Notes: a model not told the origin generated them from the sequence alone. A DNA stretch of 64,000 nt from Siphonodentalium dalli (GCA_032622095.1 CP136066.1:63268609-63332608), one strand, 5' to 3'. Counted from the stretch's first letter, positions 23,401-34,319 are shown. Program-made: numbers and translations.

Positions 23401-23816
23401 ATATTGCTGCAAAAATTGTGTGCCGTGCAGGCAAATTTGATCATGTTACCCCACTGTTGTATAAATTACATTGGCTTCCCATATTTGAACGAATTGTGTA
23501 CAAACATGCTACTTTGTGTTATAGAAAGTCGGATATTGATAATGCTTTGCCACCATATATTGATACATTGTTGGTCAAATATGTACCTGCTCGACCACTT
23601 CGATCACAGGATGCGAATGCGATGGTTGTACCTAAACGAGATCTGATGTACTTTGGTCGCCGTTCTTTCGAGGTCTACGGGCCGACCATTTGGAACAACC
23701 TTCCCAAAGAGGTGAAACAGTCTGACTGTTTGGAAACATTCAAATCGGCCCTAAAAACTCACCTATTCATCTCCCATTTCGGACAAATAACATCAGAAAA
23801 CGTTGAGGAGACTTAA
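20424..23816 (+). CDS. LINE ORF2: APE endonuclease + reverse transcriptase, 1130 aa, intact
   Basis: The protein nicks target DNA and primes reverse transcription of element RNA at the nick. The N-terminal ~175 residues include a basic stretch (KPPKRTRRGNRAGRRK). The endonuclease (about 177-395) shows LLNCQS (N183), LTETWL (E210), YRPP, GDINLHY (D324, N326), and GDH (D387-H388), the equivalent of the family SDH motif. The reverse transcriptase (about 600-900) shows YRPVSNLPFLSKVLE, LDLSAAFDTLDH (D748), GVPQGSVLGP and YADD (838-841). The C-terminal third is the usual connection/thumb region with PIWNNLP-like motifs. No stop or frameshift interrupts it. The true start may be the Met at residue 8 (MDQFLF). 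ORF1 was not identified, so autonomy is uncertain. Confidence 0.9.
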   Translation: MCTIISVMDQFLFWTFVYSAAILALENDNRMRSVLTPALYRPALDLLINHLNVDYRIPLLCTGDGQRSFTHGLITNRCQPNVSSRRRYTGDQLKDLARADISPPSAVLSKLRDMNLMRHCCAESTKPPKRTRRGNRAGRRKIRLIAVVTPTPIASEPDLPSCKHGNSLIQIKPDRFFNICLLNCQSVRNKTHTICDLVTESRCDLFFLTETWLKPAGDEVKIHELTPCGFSFISSPRKSSTGGGVGLLYKSEYVVTWKTVKKCTTFEAVEFVVKTGNDPVTCVCMYRPPPNKKNKFKISTFVTEFSNIVTAYSLTNGHLVFLGDINLHYELRDNKPVNDLKLVFTEFDMHQIVNKPTHRRQHILDWVVMRETSSACGLQVLDKTIGDHFLVQFHLKIVKSAAPKKTITSRNLKAIDRTEFSASIDAALSSIDISDNDLALFYNDKLSTVLDEHAPLISRVASDRTSAPWLTSDVTESKRIKRQAERTWRKSGLTVHREIYVECNRQLNVTIKNAKTEFYNNQIYSCKSTKMLFNITKPMLGKSKPSIFPNDRAAGTLADSFALFFRDKVSKIRAIVDQTHGAPEYLEFSSHRKMDEFRSVSSEEVKNVILSMPPKSCSLDPIPTTLLRIHCDQLLDVITDIINSSLSTGVVPQCFKHASVTPLLKKSGLDQNLLQNYRPVSNLPFLSKVLERVVLHQLRKHLKDNNLEENFQSAYKKNHCTETALTRIFNDLLCATDEGKLSILTCLDLSAAFDTLDHSILLKRLSVTFGMSGTVLKWFHSYVTERTQSVIVNSTTSNPVHLSYGVPQGSVLGPVLYLVYTQPLGNIIEKHNIQYHMYADDTQMYISVEPSILDEAISQVQTCVSEVKTWMEINKLKLNESKTEIMLCGTNARLKGVSLNATLIGDSVIEFSDVIKNLGVTIDKNFSMSSHISNLCRSLYMELRRISHVRPYISEQSTQILMSSFVLSKIDYCNSILAGLPDYQLHKLQKIVNIAAKIVCRAGKFDHVTPLLYKLHWLPIFERIVYKHATLCYRKSDIDNALPPYIDTLLVKYVPARPLRSQDANAMVVPKRDLMYFGRRSFEVYGPTIWNNLPKEVKQSDCLETFKSALKTHLFISHFGQITSENVEET

Positions 23817-23965
23817 TTATTGAAATACATGCATATTATTTATTGCGTATATGTTATAGTGTGAATGTGTGTGACTGCGTTTGTGTGAATTGTTCAGCGC
23901 CTTGAGCCATACGGGATATGGCGCTATACAAATACTCTATATTATTATATTATTATTATTATCTT
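20440..23965 (+). mobile_element. Apparently intact CR1/L2-type non-LTR retrotransposon (LINE)
   Basis: The element comprises a single long ORF (20424-23816), a short 3' UTR, and a 3' end reading 'cagcgccttgagccatacgg...atggcgctatacaaat' followed by an (ATT)n tail at about 23940-23962. A GCGC-stem 3' end plus a short microsatellite tail is typical of CR1/L2-group elements. The 5' boundary is not clear; no certain target duplication was found. It is inserted inside the inverted-repeat block in the GCNT-like intron, in the same orientation as that gene. Confidence 0.8.
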
Positions 23966-24196
23966 ATCAACAAATTGTTGATGCAGTTCCGATTTACTCG
24001 ATGCTAATTTTCGTCGTGGTGGTCTTTAATATACACAAGTGCCTTCTTCGGGAACAATTAGGAACTGAAACAGTCACCAGATCAAGTCTTTTACGAAAAT
24101 GTTTTGAATTCACGCAGGATGGTGCGCGAATTCAAAGTGCACGATTTCAAAATTAAGCAAAAAAGTACTGCGCGAATTTAAATAAGAGTAATAGTA

Positions 24197-24520
24197 CAGG
24201 CGATCTAGCCAAAAAATGGGGTCAACCCGGAACTAATTGCAACACAAATAACTTTTAGTTCACTGGATAGCTGAATATGTACTGCATTAGACTATCAATA
24301 TTCTAGGAAAATCCAATTGGGAAAAATTTGATAAATTTGTGTTTCCATGGCAACGATGGCTAATAAATGGGGTATTTGGAAATTTTACATTAAGTAGTGC
24401 GTATTGTGAATGATTTAATAACTACCTAAAAGTTTACATTGGTTTACGGAAAGACTTGTAATGGTCGACATTTCCACATATCCATGGTGACGTATAAAGG
24501 TCAAGGTCATTGTTAAAATT
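24197..24520 (+). repeat. Inverted-repeat-arm-related segment (direct orientation), copy A
   Basis: The segment begins CAGGCGATCTAGCC and then 'ggtcaacccggaactaattg', like the left arm at 19742. It continues 'ccaattgggaaaaatttgat', 'ataactacctaaaagtttac' and 'aaaggtcaaggtcattg'. It shares its second half closely with 25450-25775. It lies immediately 3' of the LINE. Confidence 0.65.
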
Positions 24521-25449
24521 CAGGATTTTTTTCATTAACAGTCATATTTTTGACTGTCCTTGTTATGATTTATTACATTTAGCGATCAACAACACCAACA
24601 CCGGAATTCAGGCTCCATGGGAAGGTTCATTTGAATGGATATCGATATATGCATTAGAAACTATAGCAGTTTGAAATATGTGGCGACAACATTTTTATGT
24701 ACAACAAGACACAAGTCAAAAAAACAGATTTGGTTCTCAGGCCCCGCCGCTTTGAATAAAAAGGGCCGTATTAGGCCTTTTTATTGCAATGCCTGATGTT
24801 ACGACAAAAAAAACTTACGAAAAAATAAATTTGAATTTTTGTTTTATATATTTTGTTTTTTATTTTTATAAACATGTCCATAGTAGATATGTGTTGAATA
24901 TTAGTGTGCACTGAGCTCTAACATGTAATGTGTTAGAAAGTGAATTGAAGGCTTACAACATGAAGAAGTAGATGACTACAATTAAGAAAATAATTTGCTG
25001 ATCCTCATGCTCTTCTTACAATTAGTCATTGTGAACTAGCTTACACTAATTGTAACTCCATACAATTGAAAGGCACAGGATTAAATTCAGGATCACATAT
25101 TAGAATGGGGAAGTATCAGTTTTAGACAACAATAACAGTAGTTAATGTCAGGGATATTATATAATGTTAGGTAATCATGTTCGGTAATGTCATTTTTATA
25201 TAAGATTAAATGAGTTTATATGCATAACAGTTCCCTCTACATATCTGGTCTTTACTAGACAGAGGAAGGTATATTTGTCCTTGCCTACTATGTGCAAAAA
25301 AAAACTAAAAAATTAAATTAAAAAATAATAATAAAACCCTCCCTCCCTCATTGATTTGAAAAAAAATTGCCCGAGAACCAAAACTCTTTTTTTGTTTGGC
25401 CTAACTTGGAACATGTATATAGATTGTTGAGACAAAAAATCACAACATA
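24521..25449. other. No gene; AT-rich
   Basis: A short palindrome, GGGCCGTATTAGGCCTTTTTAT, lies near 24763 and poly-A/T stretches near 24830 and 25300. No coding signal is visible. Confidence 0.4.
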
Positions 25450-25775
25450 ACTGGTCATAATATATGCAAGTGTGTGTAAACTGACTGTAACAGATGTCTT
25501 TTGGTACATTGGATAGTTAAAAGTCTACTGCTTAGTATATCTTTTATTAAGGAATATCCAATTGGGACAAATTTGTTAAATTTGAGTTTCCATAGGAACT
25601 ATGGCTAATAATTGGATATTTGGGAATTTTACATCAAATCGTACGTATTGTGAATAATTTAATAACTACCTAAAAGTTTACATTGGTTTATGGAAAGACT
25701 TGTAATGGTCGATATTTTCAAATATCCAAGGTGACCTTGAAATGTCAAGGTCACGTATAATAGTCAAGGTCATGA
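25450..25775 (+). repeat. Inverted-repeat-arm-related segment (direct orientation), copy B
   Basis: The segment matches 24265-24515 almost base for base in places ('ataactacctaaaagtttac', 'gaaagacttgtaatggtcga') with scattered substitutions. It ends in two 'gtcaaggtca' motifs. The CAGGCG terminus is not preserved here, so this copy is truncated at its left end. Confidence 0.65.
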
Positions 25776-25789
25776 AAGAATTAAGAAAA

Positions 25790-26110
25790 TGGAGATGCAA
25801 CTCTATTCTGGCGGTGGTATGCTGCTAAACTGATAATATATGCAAGAATTATGAAGATGGAATTTCATCTTGATTCTACCTATGCTTATAAACTGCTGAT
25901 TAATGACAACCACAAGAAAATATAATTGCAAACTCGATTCTAGCAGTACTATGCTGCTAAACTGATAATTAATGAAAACCTTAAGAAACCAGTGTTTAAA
26001 CCCGGATTCTAGCGATTCTATGCTGATAGACTACTAATACATGTACATTTCAAACTCAATTATAGTGGTGCTATGCTGCTTAACTTATAATACATTTAAG
26101 AAATAACTGT
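25790..26110 (+). repeat. Degenerate ~65-75 bp tandem repeat, about five units
   Basis: Units contain 'gattctagc(g/a)gt(g/a)ctatgctgctaaactgataat' variants followed by an A-rich spacer ('aattaatgaaaaccttaaga'). Divergence between units is high, so the array is old. Confidence 0.6.
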
Positions 26111-27139
26111 TGTTTCGATTAAGGTTATGGAGTTTTAACCGAGAAGATAAATTATATAACGCGTGTAGCTATTTCTTATAATTTAATCCGTCATTTCACA
26201 GGCGAACCACCAGAAGTAGAAGTTAGAAGTATAACTAGCGTATAACATTGACACTATTTCCGACAAAAAAGATACGTTAAGTTGAAAGAGACACATGTCA
26301 CTCAAAAATGGTGTTGGACAATTTCCACCTGATGGCCATTTCAGTCATTTTGATCAAAAGTAGGAAGATATGCAAATATTGGTCCAAAACAATACATTCC
26401 CCCAATAAATTGTTTGAAAATCAAACTACAAGAATATTTTCAACCTACTTTTGCTGTGAAATTTCCAACTAATGTTGTGTTACATGTAGGTATGAAATTT
26501 CCAACTGTTGAAAATTGTTACCAAAGTTGGGGGTGAGACACCACAACACCCCTGTCGCCAAGTCCCTGCACATGAGGATTGTAATATATCACTTTGTTTA
26601 GAAATTGTATGTGACTATTTATTGCGTCCTTATTCCTTGCAATATCACATAACATGCAGGCTGCTTATATATGTTATTGGTATGTGCTTTGATGTGATCA
26701 AAACCAGTGTTTTCAACTTTTCCCGAATGACCTTGACCTTTAAGTGTGACATTGGCCTATAACACTAACAGGCGACGGCACATTAAGTAGGACATTTACC
26801 TATATGTATAGGTATATGAACTATTCTTACACAGACCAATTATATTCTTACACAGACCAATTATATTCTTAGATATGACATTTTCCCCATTTTGTTCACA
26901 AAATGGTATATATCCGTTGCGATGGGAACAATAATATCTACATTTCATACCACTTTTGCTCTCTACATCAGGGCTAATAAATAATCGACAACCCACAAGC
27001 TTTCCAACGGAATATAACAACCAATCATATATGTACGAAGTGGGATTAAACTTCTTAAATAATGCCCTTTTCCTCTAATGGCCGCTCACCTATAACCATG
27101 TCTCTGTCAAAATACTACACTACGTCCTCCACATCTTTA
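26111..27139. other. No gene; remnants of the same repeat family
   Basis: A 24 bp direct duplication, 'ttcttacacagaccaattat', occurs twice at about 26823-26870. A 'gaccttgacctttaa' motif at about 26730 relates to the arms. Nothing coding is supported. Confidence 0.4.
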
Positions 27140-27468
27140 ATTTCAATCAAGTGGGTCGAAGTGACCTTGAGTTTGACCTTTATATGTGACCTTCGCCTTC
27201 CCAAGAGGTGAACCTCGTTTCAAAAGTTATATAAACCAATATCGTATTTGAAATAATTGAAACAGTTCTCGCCACACACGCAATTTAACACATAGTTTAC
27301 AGTCTGTTAAAATCACCCCACGTTGCCACGAAAACCAAATTGTTTATATTTTTTTCCAAATATTGTTCTCTAAAATGTGTGTATGTTGCTTACATTGACT
27401 TACTCTACATGATGGCACCTTTGGAATTTGTGTTGCAATTAATTCCGGGTTCAACCCCAATTCGCCTG

Positions 27469-28567
27469 TACTTTTAGCAGCCGGACACGAATGATCCATT
27501 TTGCTGGATTATTCGTCATATTTTGGATTTTGACAGTGTCCAAGAAAGACTATATTTTGATTAAATTAGTGAAGTGTGCACAGAAGACGGCTACAACTGA
27601 ACTATCAGTGCTTGACAACACCGCTTTCGAAGAATGGCTGTGATGACTATTGTGTCTTAATAGACATAATCATTGATGTTTATTCTTTTAAAGTTATTCT
27701 TAGATGCACCCAAGTACATTATTTGACAGTTTTCTTCATCTTCGCTCACTTATAATAATGATTCATGATATTGATGGCCCTCACATATGCAGGTAAATTA
27801 CATGCCACAATTTCAGATTATTGACAGCGCTTCAATGTTAGAATAGTTATTTCATTAAATTGTACTTGTAATTTCCACATACTGTGGAATTGAGTTCAAC
27901 ACCAGCATTCACTATTAAAAATGTACCCATTGAGGCAGTGCATACTTGACATGCAGAACCTCAACGGAAGAGTAATGTGATGAACGCTTTGGAATCGGTG
28001 TATGTAGCGTTGCAACTAGAGCCTTCAAATTATAACTTGCGGTGTAGAACATCGGTGCGGTAGAGTTCAGTTCCTTATCATTACTGTTGTATTGTGTATT
28101 TATCACACACAATACTACACATGTCACTGGGTATTATGGTGCCAGTATATGAGCAGCAGCGTGCCTTTAAAATTCATCACGTCATGATAATTTTAAAACA
28201 GATGTAAATGTATCGGTGCTACTGAAATTTGGTTTCAAAAGTCCTGTATAATTCATCCTTGTGAGATAATTGAATTATATGTACAGATAAATTCCAGTAT
28301 GGTGGAACTAGTTATTATTTCTCGCGTATACCTATTGCTAGTTGTGATACAGATGCATTTTATAAAAACAAATTGCATTTTCTGGCACAGTTTGAAAGCT
28401 TGAGGTACCATGCAGTAACAACTGAATCGTTTGAACCCAAGGGGTGGTGGTGAAAATGTATTGGTCTGGATCGCGGTATATTTCAATGTGTAGACCCCCT
28501 CCCAAACGGAGACCATCTAGCCACGTCCTTCGCGATGGATCGATCTGAAATATCCTTCTCATTTCAG
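27469..28567. other. Distal part of the GCNT-like intron, no further exon
   Basis: AT-rich intron sequence. It ends in an acceptor 'atccttctcatttcag' directly before 28568. Confidence 0.45.
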
Positions 28568-28872
28568 GTTCTTCGAATACGACGGAAGGCGATTATTCTC
28601 TGAAGCCTTTTGTCGCTAGATATAAACTATGGGAGCCTGGTTGTGGGGGAAAATATGTTCATGGTGTATGCGTCAATGGCATCACTGATTTGCCCAAACT
28701 ATACACGTCGAAAAAGCTGTTTGTGAATAAACTCTATTATGACTTCCAGCACTATTCATACGATTGTCTGGAAGAATGGAATTTCAATCGGAGTAGAGAT
28801 TATTACAGTGGGACCTTGTTCTTCGATGATTCTTACTACAGAAACTTGGACTTCGTAAAAAATAAATTTTAG
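28568..28872 (+). CDS. GCNT-like glycosyltransferase (GT14), terminal exon
   Basis: The terminal exon follows acceptor 'ctcatttcag' and ends in TAG. Joined in phase to 18098 it encodes the C-terminal ~100 residues of a GT14 enzyme. KPFVARYKLWE is followed by CGGKYVHGVCVNGITDL, KKLFVNKLYYD and DCLEEW. In the family these align with CDGVHVRSVCIFGAGDL, HHLFANKFD and QCLDEHL. Both Cys of the family disulfide (372-381 in mouse C2GnT-L) and the late Cys (413) are kept. The family Lys that contacts the UDP phosphates (NK) is kept, but the matching Arg (VRS) reads His (VHG). It is probably a divergent but structurally sound family member. Substrate specificity cannot be read from the sequence. Confidence 0.82.
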
Positions 28873-30999
28873 CTGAAAATGCATTATATGGTGATGTGCT
28901 TGCTTGTTTGTGTTATTTTACATATATTTATTATTTGTGTATCTAACTAACTGCTCAAAATCTATAATTGTTAATCATTGTAGGCATGTTGTTATTTCGG
29001 AATAATAATTGGTCATTATACTTCTATGGTGTAACTGACGAAGTATATTGTTCTTCTATTGTGGCCGTTTTCCGATTAACTGGACATACTCAGAAACTAA
29101 TGGCAGTAGGAACGCGAAATCTCCAGCGTATGTAGGCATCTGTGGCCTACTGAAATTAAAGGTATCCGGAATTCTGCCCAACGTTTTTTCGGAGTTATCG
29201 CCGTTTTACGATTAGTATATTTCCATGGTGTAACGAAGGATGTATTAGTGTTTTTCTATCGAGGCAGTGTTCCGTTTAATTGGAAATATCGCCCTTTTAC
29301 GATTATTTTTCATTACTATTATTATACTGGACACCTTGTCAACGTCTTAATATATGAAAGTATGAGGAGAAGCAAACTAAAAACTGGTATTTATGTTGGG
29401 GCTAGCGATTTCTAACTAATTGTCCGCATTATTCCCGAGAAGTTATATCCCTTTATCTAAAAAAAAAACGTCATTTTACTTTCTCGGAAATTATGAGGAG
29501 CAGGTCATCCAAATGTTGACCATATGCGCACCTCGATATGCCCTACTGAGCACGTCATCAAAACTTGTAGCCGCGCTTTCCCTTCGGGGTTACCGACCAT
29601 AGATAGGCATACACCATACACTAAGGTGTGTGAACGGAGAGGTTTTTTTTCTGCTTTTTTTCCGGTGGTTTTAAATTTTTATCGCATATTCCGAATGGGA
29701 AGAGTGATTTGGACCGAATTGTACCGCTTAAAGGTTTTTTGACCCAGCCGTTACCGATGAAAGACTAGGTACACAAATTCAGATAGTTCTCCTGCCATTG
29801 AAAGAGCAAGGTAATGCAGTAACAGGTACGTCTGTATACTGTAGGTAGGCCCCTAAAGTTTGACCGCTTTACTCTAAAAGCAATCTGACCAACGGAGAGT
29901 GCGCGTCGCCATGGGTTGAGACTTTTGGAAAATTCCACAGAAAATCGTAAAGGGAACAATTTGGCAAAATTCAATCATCGAGATAAAACATTTAGACGAC
30001 CGATTTAGATAACGTATATGTAAGTAGTGTACCACTAACCTATTTTTCCCAAAATCCAACGGGCTAATGAAGGAGCGAGTTTAATGCCGGAACACGTACG
30101 TCTGTATACAGTAGATACGCCTTCAAAATTTGACAGCTCTACTTTATATGCAATCTACCCAATGGAGAACTCGCGTTGGGGTTGGCATATTTAATTGCTC
30201 CAATGGTCAGTTAACATGCTAAGTACAAATAAAGTCACAATACTCAACCATTTCCAAACAGCAGATCTTAAAGATATCATTAAAAACGTAACATTTTCCA
30301 CTTCCTGTTGTCATTTTGGCGGCCATCTTGGACGGGGAGTTATAAAAATGTATACATGTGTATACATATGACGAGATTTTTTAACTCTAATTGCATCAAA
30401 CTGACTTAATGGAAAATGGCAGCCATCTTGGACGCCATCTTGAATTACAAAAAGATCTCAAAGCGGATTTTAGCGGATTTTGGATGTCTTCCTCTTCAAA
30501 ATTGTATACAAACCAACTTAGTCCAAATATTTTTCTAGGTCTAACCTTTTATCGACCAGACATGCACGCTCTTTCGAACCTTATGACAAAACCTTGCACT
30601 AGAGTTCTTATTTCGAAATGTCAATTCGAGTCTACCACCAGACGACGAAACACCAGCATGCATTCACATGAAGTGGAACAAACCTACACAGGGCACACAC
30701 ATGGGACGCCGATACCACGGAAGCATATCTGATTACATGGAATCAGACCTCTAGTTATACGTTGTTATTTCACGTAATACTGTGAAACAATTATTATATA
30801 CATATTTTATTTCATGATAAACATATAGCAAAGGGATAGAGACACACATTTGTCGATTTACAGTGCGTCTCTGTCCCCACACACTTTGACACACAAAATT
30901 AACATAAAATAAGGATTATACACAAATATCATGACAATGCGCCCGCCGATCGTTCACATGTGTCTTACAAAGCAATATGAGACTGGGTTTAGGGGCTAA
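28873..30999. other. Downstream of GCNT-like gene: no further gene
   Basis: Several short decayed repeats are present, including 'ccatcttggacgccatcttg' near 30423, which relates to the family at 150-740. The 113-aa ORF at 30391-30732 spans that repeat and has no recognisable domain. An AATAAA at about 28860 overlaps the stop region of the GCNT-like exon; I could not fix its polyadenylation site. Confidence 0.4.
29827..30190 (+). repeat. Direct repeat of ~95 bp, 270 bp apart
   Basis: 'gtacgtctgtatactgtagg' at about 29829 and 'gtacgtctgtatacagtaga' at about 30099 start matching segments. Both continue through 'aatttgac(c/a)gctctact'-like, 'gcaatct(g/a)acc' and 'aatggaga' sequence. The family is unknown. 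Confidence 0.6.
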
Positions 31000-33480
31000 T
31001 TGTGTGATAAGTTTGTGCGTAAGTATGACGTTAATAAAACAGGCTACAATAAGGCGATATTAAAAGACGCCAGCACAAGCTATAAACATATTATGGATAG
31101 AAAAATAAAGCAAACACGAGAGACAGAAATATCAGAACTTCGGGAATTCAGTAAGTTTTCCGGAAAATCTTTTTGGTACAAACTTGACTCGAGGTGTTCC
31201 GATAATAGGCCTAAAAGAGGAGAAATGATATCACTATTGAACACTTTGAAGAACACTTTAAGTTCCAGAATGCAAATATAGACGATTCAGATATCACCAG
31301 GTATGTCGATGCGGTTTTCGACGCGAATGACAATTCGTACCTAAATAGTGCTATATCCGAAGAAGAAATTCACAATGCCATAACTAAACTAAAGAATGGT
31401 AAGGCAGGAGGGGCTGATCATATTATTAACGAATATATCTAAGCCTCGGAAGATACAATGATAAGCATCTACGTACGTTTCTTCAATCTAATCCTAAACA
31501 CTGGGTTATTCCCAAAAGACTGGGCACTAGGATTAATACAACCCATATACAAAGGGTCTGGAGATACAAATGAACCCGGATCTTACAGAGGTATCACACT
31601 TTTAAGCTGTTTTGCGAAATTGTTTACCTCCATTCTGAACAAAAGGTTGACTTCCTTTGCAGATGATAATGAATCGATAAGTAAATCGCAAATGGGATTC
31701 CGGAAGGGTCATTCAACTGTAGATAATATATTCATATTACATGCCTTAATAAATATATACCTCAAGAGCGGGCGAAAACTATATTGTACATTCATTGACT
31801 TCCGCAAAGCATTTGATACGGTGTGGAGAGATGCACTATGGCTCAAGCTTATACAATCAGATATAAATGGTACAATATTACGAGTCATACGGAGCTTATA
31901 CAAGAATATTAAGCTATGTGTGCAAAATAATAATGTTCAGTCAGGTTTTTTCATAAGCCAGGTAGGTTTATTTCAAGGAGAGACAATGTCACCACTTTTA
32001 TTCTCTCTTTTCGTAAACGATTTACAATGTTTTTTAAACGATTGTGCCATTTTAAACCTACATTGTTTAGATGAGAAATATTTTGAACATATTGGATGTT
32101 TTATTAGCATATTATGTTTGTTATATGCCGACGATACGGTTATCTTGTCAGATTCTGAGGAAAATTATGCACCGTGCTCTATTAGCCTTTGCCGACTACG
32201 CTGAGGCATGGAAACTTGAAGTGAATACTCTCAAGACCAAACTTATTATATTTACGAACAAATTACCAAGAAATATGCCCATATTTATATACATAGGGCA
32301 AGAAATAAAATTTGTAAAGGAATTTAAATATCTTGGTATCAAGTTCTTCTACAATGGGAGATTTTGCCAATCTCTTAAAGACTCCACAATTACCGCAACG
32401 AAAGCAATGTACGGTCTACTGAATCGAACTCGAAAACTGAGGTTACCTTTAGATATCTTATTCAAGTTATTCGATGCTATGGTTATGCCAATTATGTTAT
32501 ATGGAAGTGAAGTTTGGTGCTTTGAAAAAGTTCAAAGTCTCGAGACGCTCCATTTGAAATTTTGTAAAATAGTTACCTCAATGAAATCTAGTACGCCTAA
32601 TTACATGGTGTATGCCGAACTTGGTAGATATCCTATATTGATTGAAATAAAATACAGGACTCTAGCATACTGGTCCAAGCTAGTTTCACACGAAGGATCA
32701 GAGCTAGCCAAGAATATATTTCTTTTACTCAGATATATAAACGAGAGGGATACAAAACTGCAAAATAAGATGAATTGGGTATGTTTTGTAGATGGAATTA
32801 TACATGACCTACACATGGAACATGTGTGGACAAACCAATCAGCGCTGAGCAAAACAGAGTTGAGAAACATAAAATCGCTACTGATTAAGCAGTATGAGCA
32901 CCAACTCTTTGAAAATCTTAATGCTTCTACTTCATCGCGAGCCATATTTTACAGAGACATAAAGCAGTCCATGAAAATGAGTGGCTATTTAGTTTATTTG
33001 CCATCTCATTTGTCTAATTACCTATTGAAAATCAGAACATCTAATCATAAATTACCAGTAGAATAAAATAGATGGTCAAAAGAAACCACAAATTCAGCAG
33101 ACAATTTAAAGTGTGTTTTATGTGAGAACAGTCCTTGTGACGAATATCACTTTATAATCATATGCCAAAAGTTACAAGATTTACGCGAAATCCACATTCC
33201 CAAATATTACTGGGAGAACCCTAACAGGAATAAATTTCATCATTTGCTCTCAATTGAATATTTGAGCCTTCTTAAAAAAGTAAGCATATTCATAAAACTA
33301 TCTTTAAAAAGGATACCACTTTAATGTAAATGGCATCATGGATTACAATATAATTGTGTGTGTATGTATTTTTATTGATATGACTTATATGTTATGTGTG
33401 CCTTGTGTATAGTATGTATATATGTTATTGCATGTTCCAACTTAACTGTTGGCTTTGCTAATAAACAATCAACAATCATC
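31000..33480 (+). pseudogene. 5'-truncated LINE with decayed reverse transcriptase
   Basis: Starting at about 31003, the translation gives the linker and then the reverse transcriptase: AITKLKNGKAGGADHI, SYRGITLLSCFAKLFTSILN, MGFRKGHSTVDN, FIDFRKAFDTVWR, FQGETMSPLLFSLFVNDL and YADDT. A stop at about 31440, other stops/frameshifts at about 31240-31330 and a frameshift near 32160 break it. The frame 32071-33066 continues the thumb/connection region. At about 33112-33165 a C-x2-C...DEYHF...C motif, typical of LINE C-termini, follows another stop. The 3' end 'aataaacaatcaacaatcat' near 33460 is the likely tail. The clade differs from the element at 20424; I do not assign it. Confidence 0.8.
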
Positions 33481-33729
33481 ACACGTTGTTCAGAATTGAA
33501 ATAATATGGCGGTGCAACAATAGTATTTAACATGTGCTTGCTAATTTATGGGCAGTTAGTATAGGGAAGATGAAGCCTTCAAGTATTTTGTCAGTATGTT
33601 CAATGTACAAGTTGTCTTTGTGAAGAAAGACTTTTCGAAGTGTTTAGTTTTTGATGAACTGATATGGTTGGAAACTCATTAGATCTCGAAAGTCATATAT
33701 TGCTGCCGATTCGATCGAGTCCAGGGGCG

Positions 33730-33885
33730 TAGGAATGAAGTTTGTATTGGAAGGGCCATATTCGATGGCCATAGGCCATCGCCGACAGCCGCAGGCTGAA
33801 GGTGGGGATAGCACGAGAGGGGTATCCCCTCTTGGGGGTGGGGGTCTTCCCCCAGGAAATTTTTTCTTATTTTCAAACCCTAAGA
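33730..33885. repeat. GC-rich dispersed-repeat-like segment with short palindromes
   Basis: In AT-rich surroundings, this stretch has 'gatggccataggccatc', 'gagaggggtatcccctc' and 'gggggtcttcccccaggaaa', that is three consecutive short inverted repeats, followed by a T-run. The pattern of a G-tract, C-tract and 'aggaaatttt' resembles a motif I have seen dispersed in many marine invertebrate genomes; that is recollection and unchecked. ORFs on both strands here are compositional. Confidence 0.5.
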
Positions 33886-34319
33886 TCGCATTTGGTTGCA
33901 TCTGTGACAGCATTTACGTTAAATAACCAATTGAGGAAAAATATGGTATTTTAGTTTTTCACCTGTTGTAGAAAATAGTATGGAGATAATTTTGGACTCT
34001 CATATTTGTGCCTGTATACACATGGAGCAGTCTTCAATGACAACATGATATGTAGGTTTATACTAACATAATTAATTATTCACATTCTCAGCTTACCCAG
34101 CCTAATCCATAGTAGTAGTGCATGTGACTGGAAACATTTCAACAACTGGGAATCGTATAGAATCAGGAAACACAATTTAATGTCACAACACTATGGAATA
34201 GAATATGGAAACACTGGGTTACTAAAACTATAAACACAATAAATCCATCACTGCGAATTAACTAGAACATTCTTGAAAGACAGAAAGATGACAGCCAAGT
34301 ATAGTGAGTTTAGTAGTGT

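Larger units (their letters stand above)
19742..27468. mobile_element. Large inverted-repeat-bounded block (TIR arms ~330 bp, TA flanks) holding other elements
   Basis: The left arm (19742-20065) begins TAGGCGAATTAGGGTTGAAC. The reverse complement of the right arm (about 27140-27468) begins CAGGCGAATTGGGGTTGAAC. Homology continues through 'taattgcaacacaaat', 'agagtaagtcaatgta', 'gcgtgtgtggcgagaactgt' and paired 'aaggtcaaggtca' motifs. Both ends are flanked by TA, compatible with a TA-targeting superfamily. Two further related segments in direct orientation lie at 24197 and 25450. No transposase is visible. The block may be one composite element or a nest of related short elements that happen to be opposed. 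Confidence 0.55.

Noticed and set aside
30391-30732. 113-aa plus-strand ORF
   Set aside because: It begins in a dispersed 'ccatcttgga' repeat, lacks a recognisable domain and has no splice or promoter context.
33644-33926. Overlapping proline-rich and glycine-rich ORFs on both strands
   Set aside because: They arise from the GC-rich palindromic repeat; neither shows a domain.
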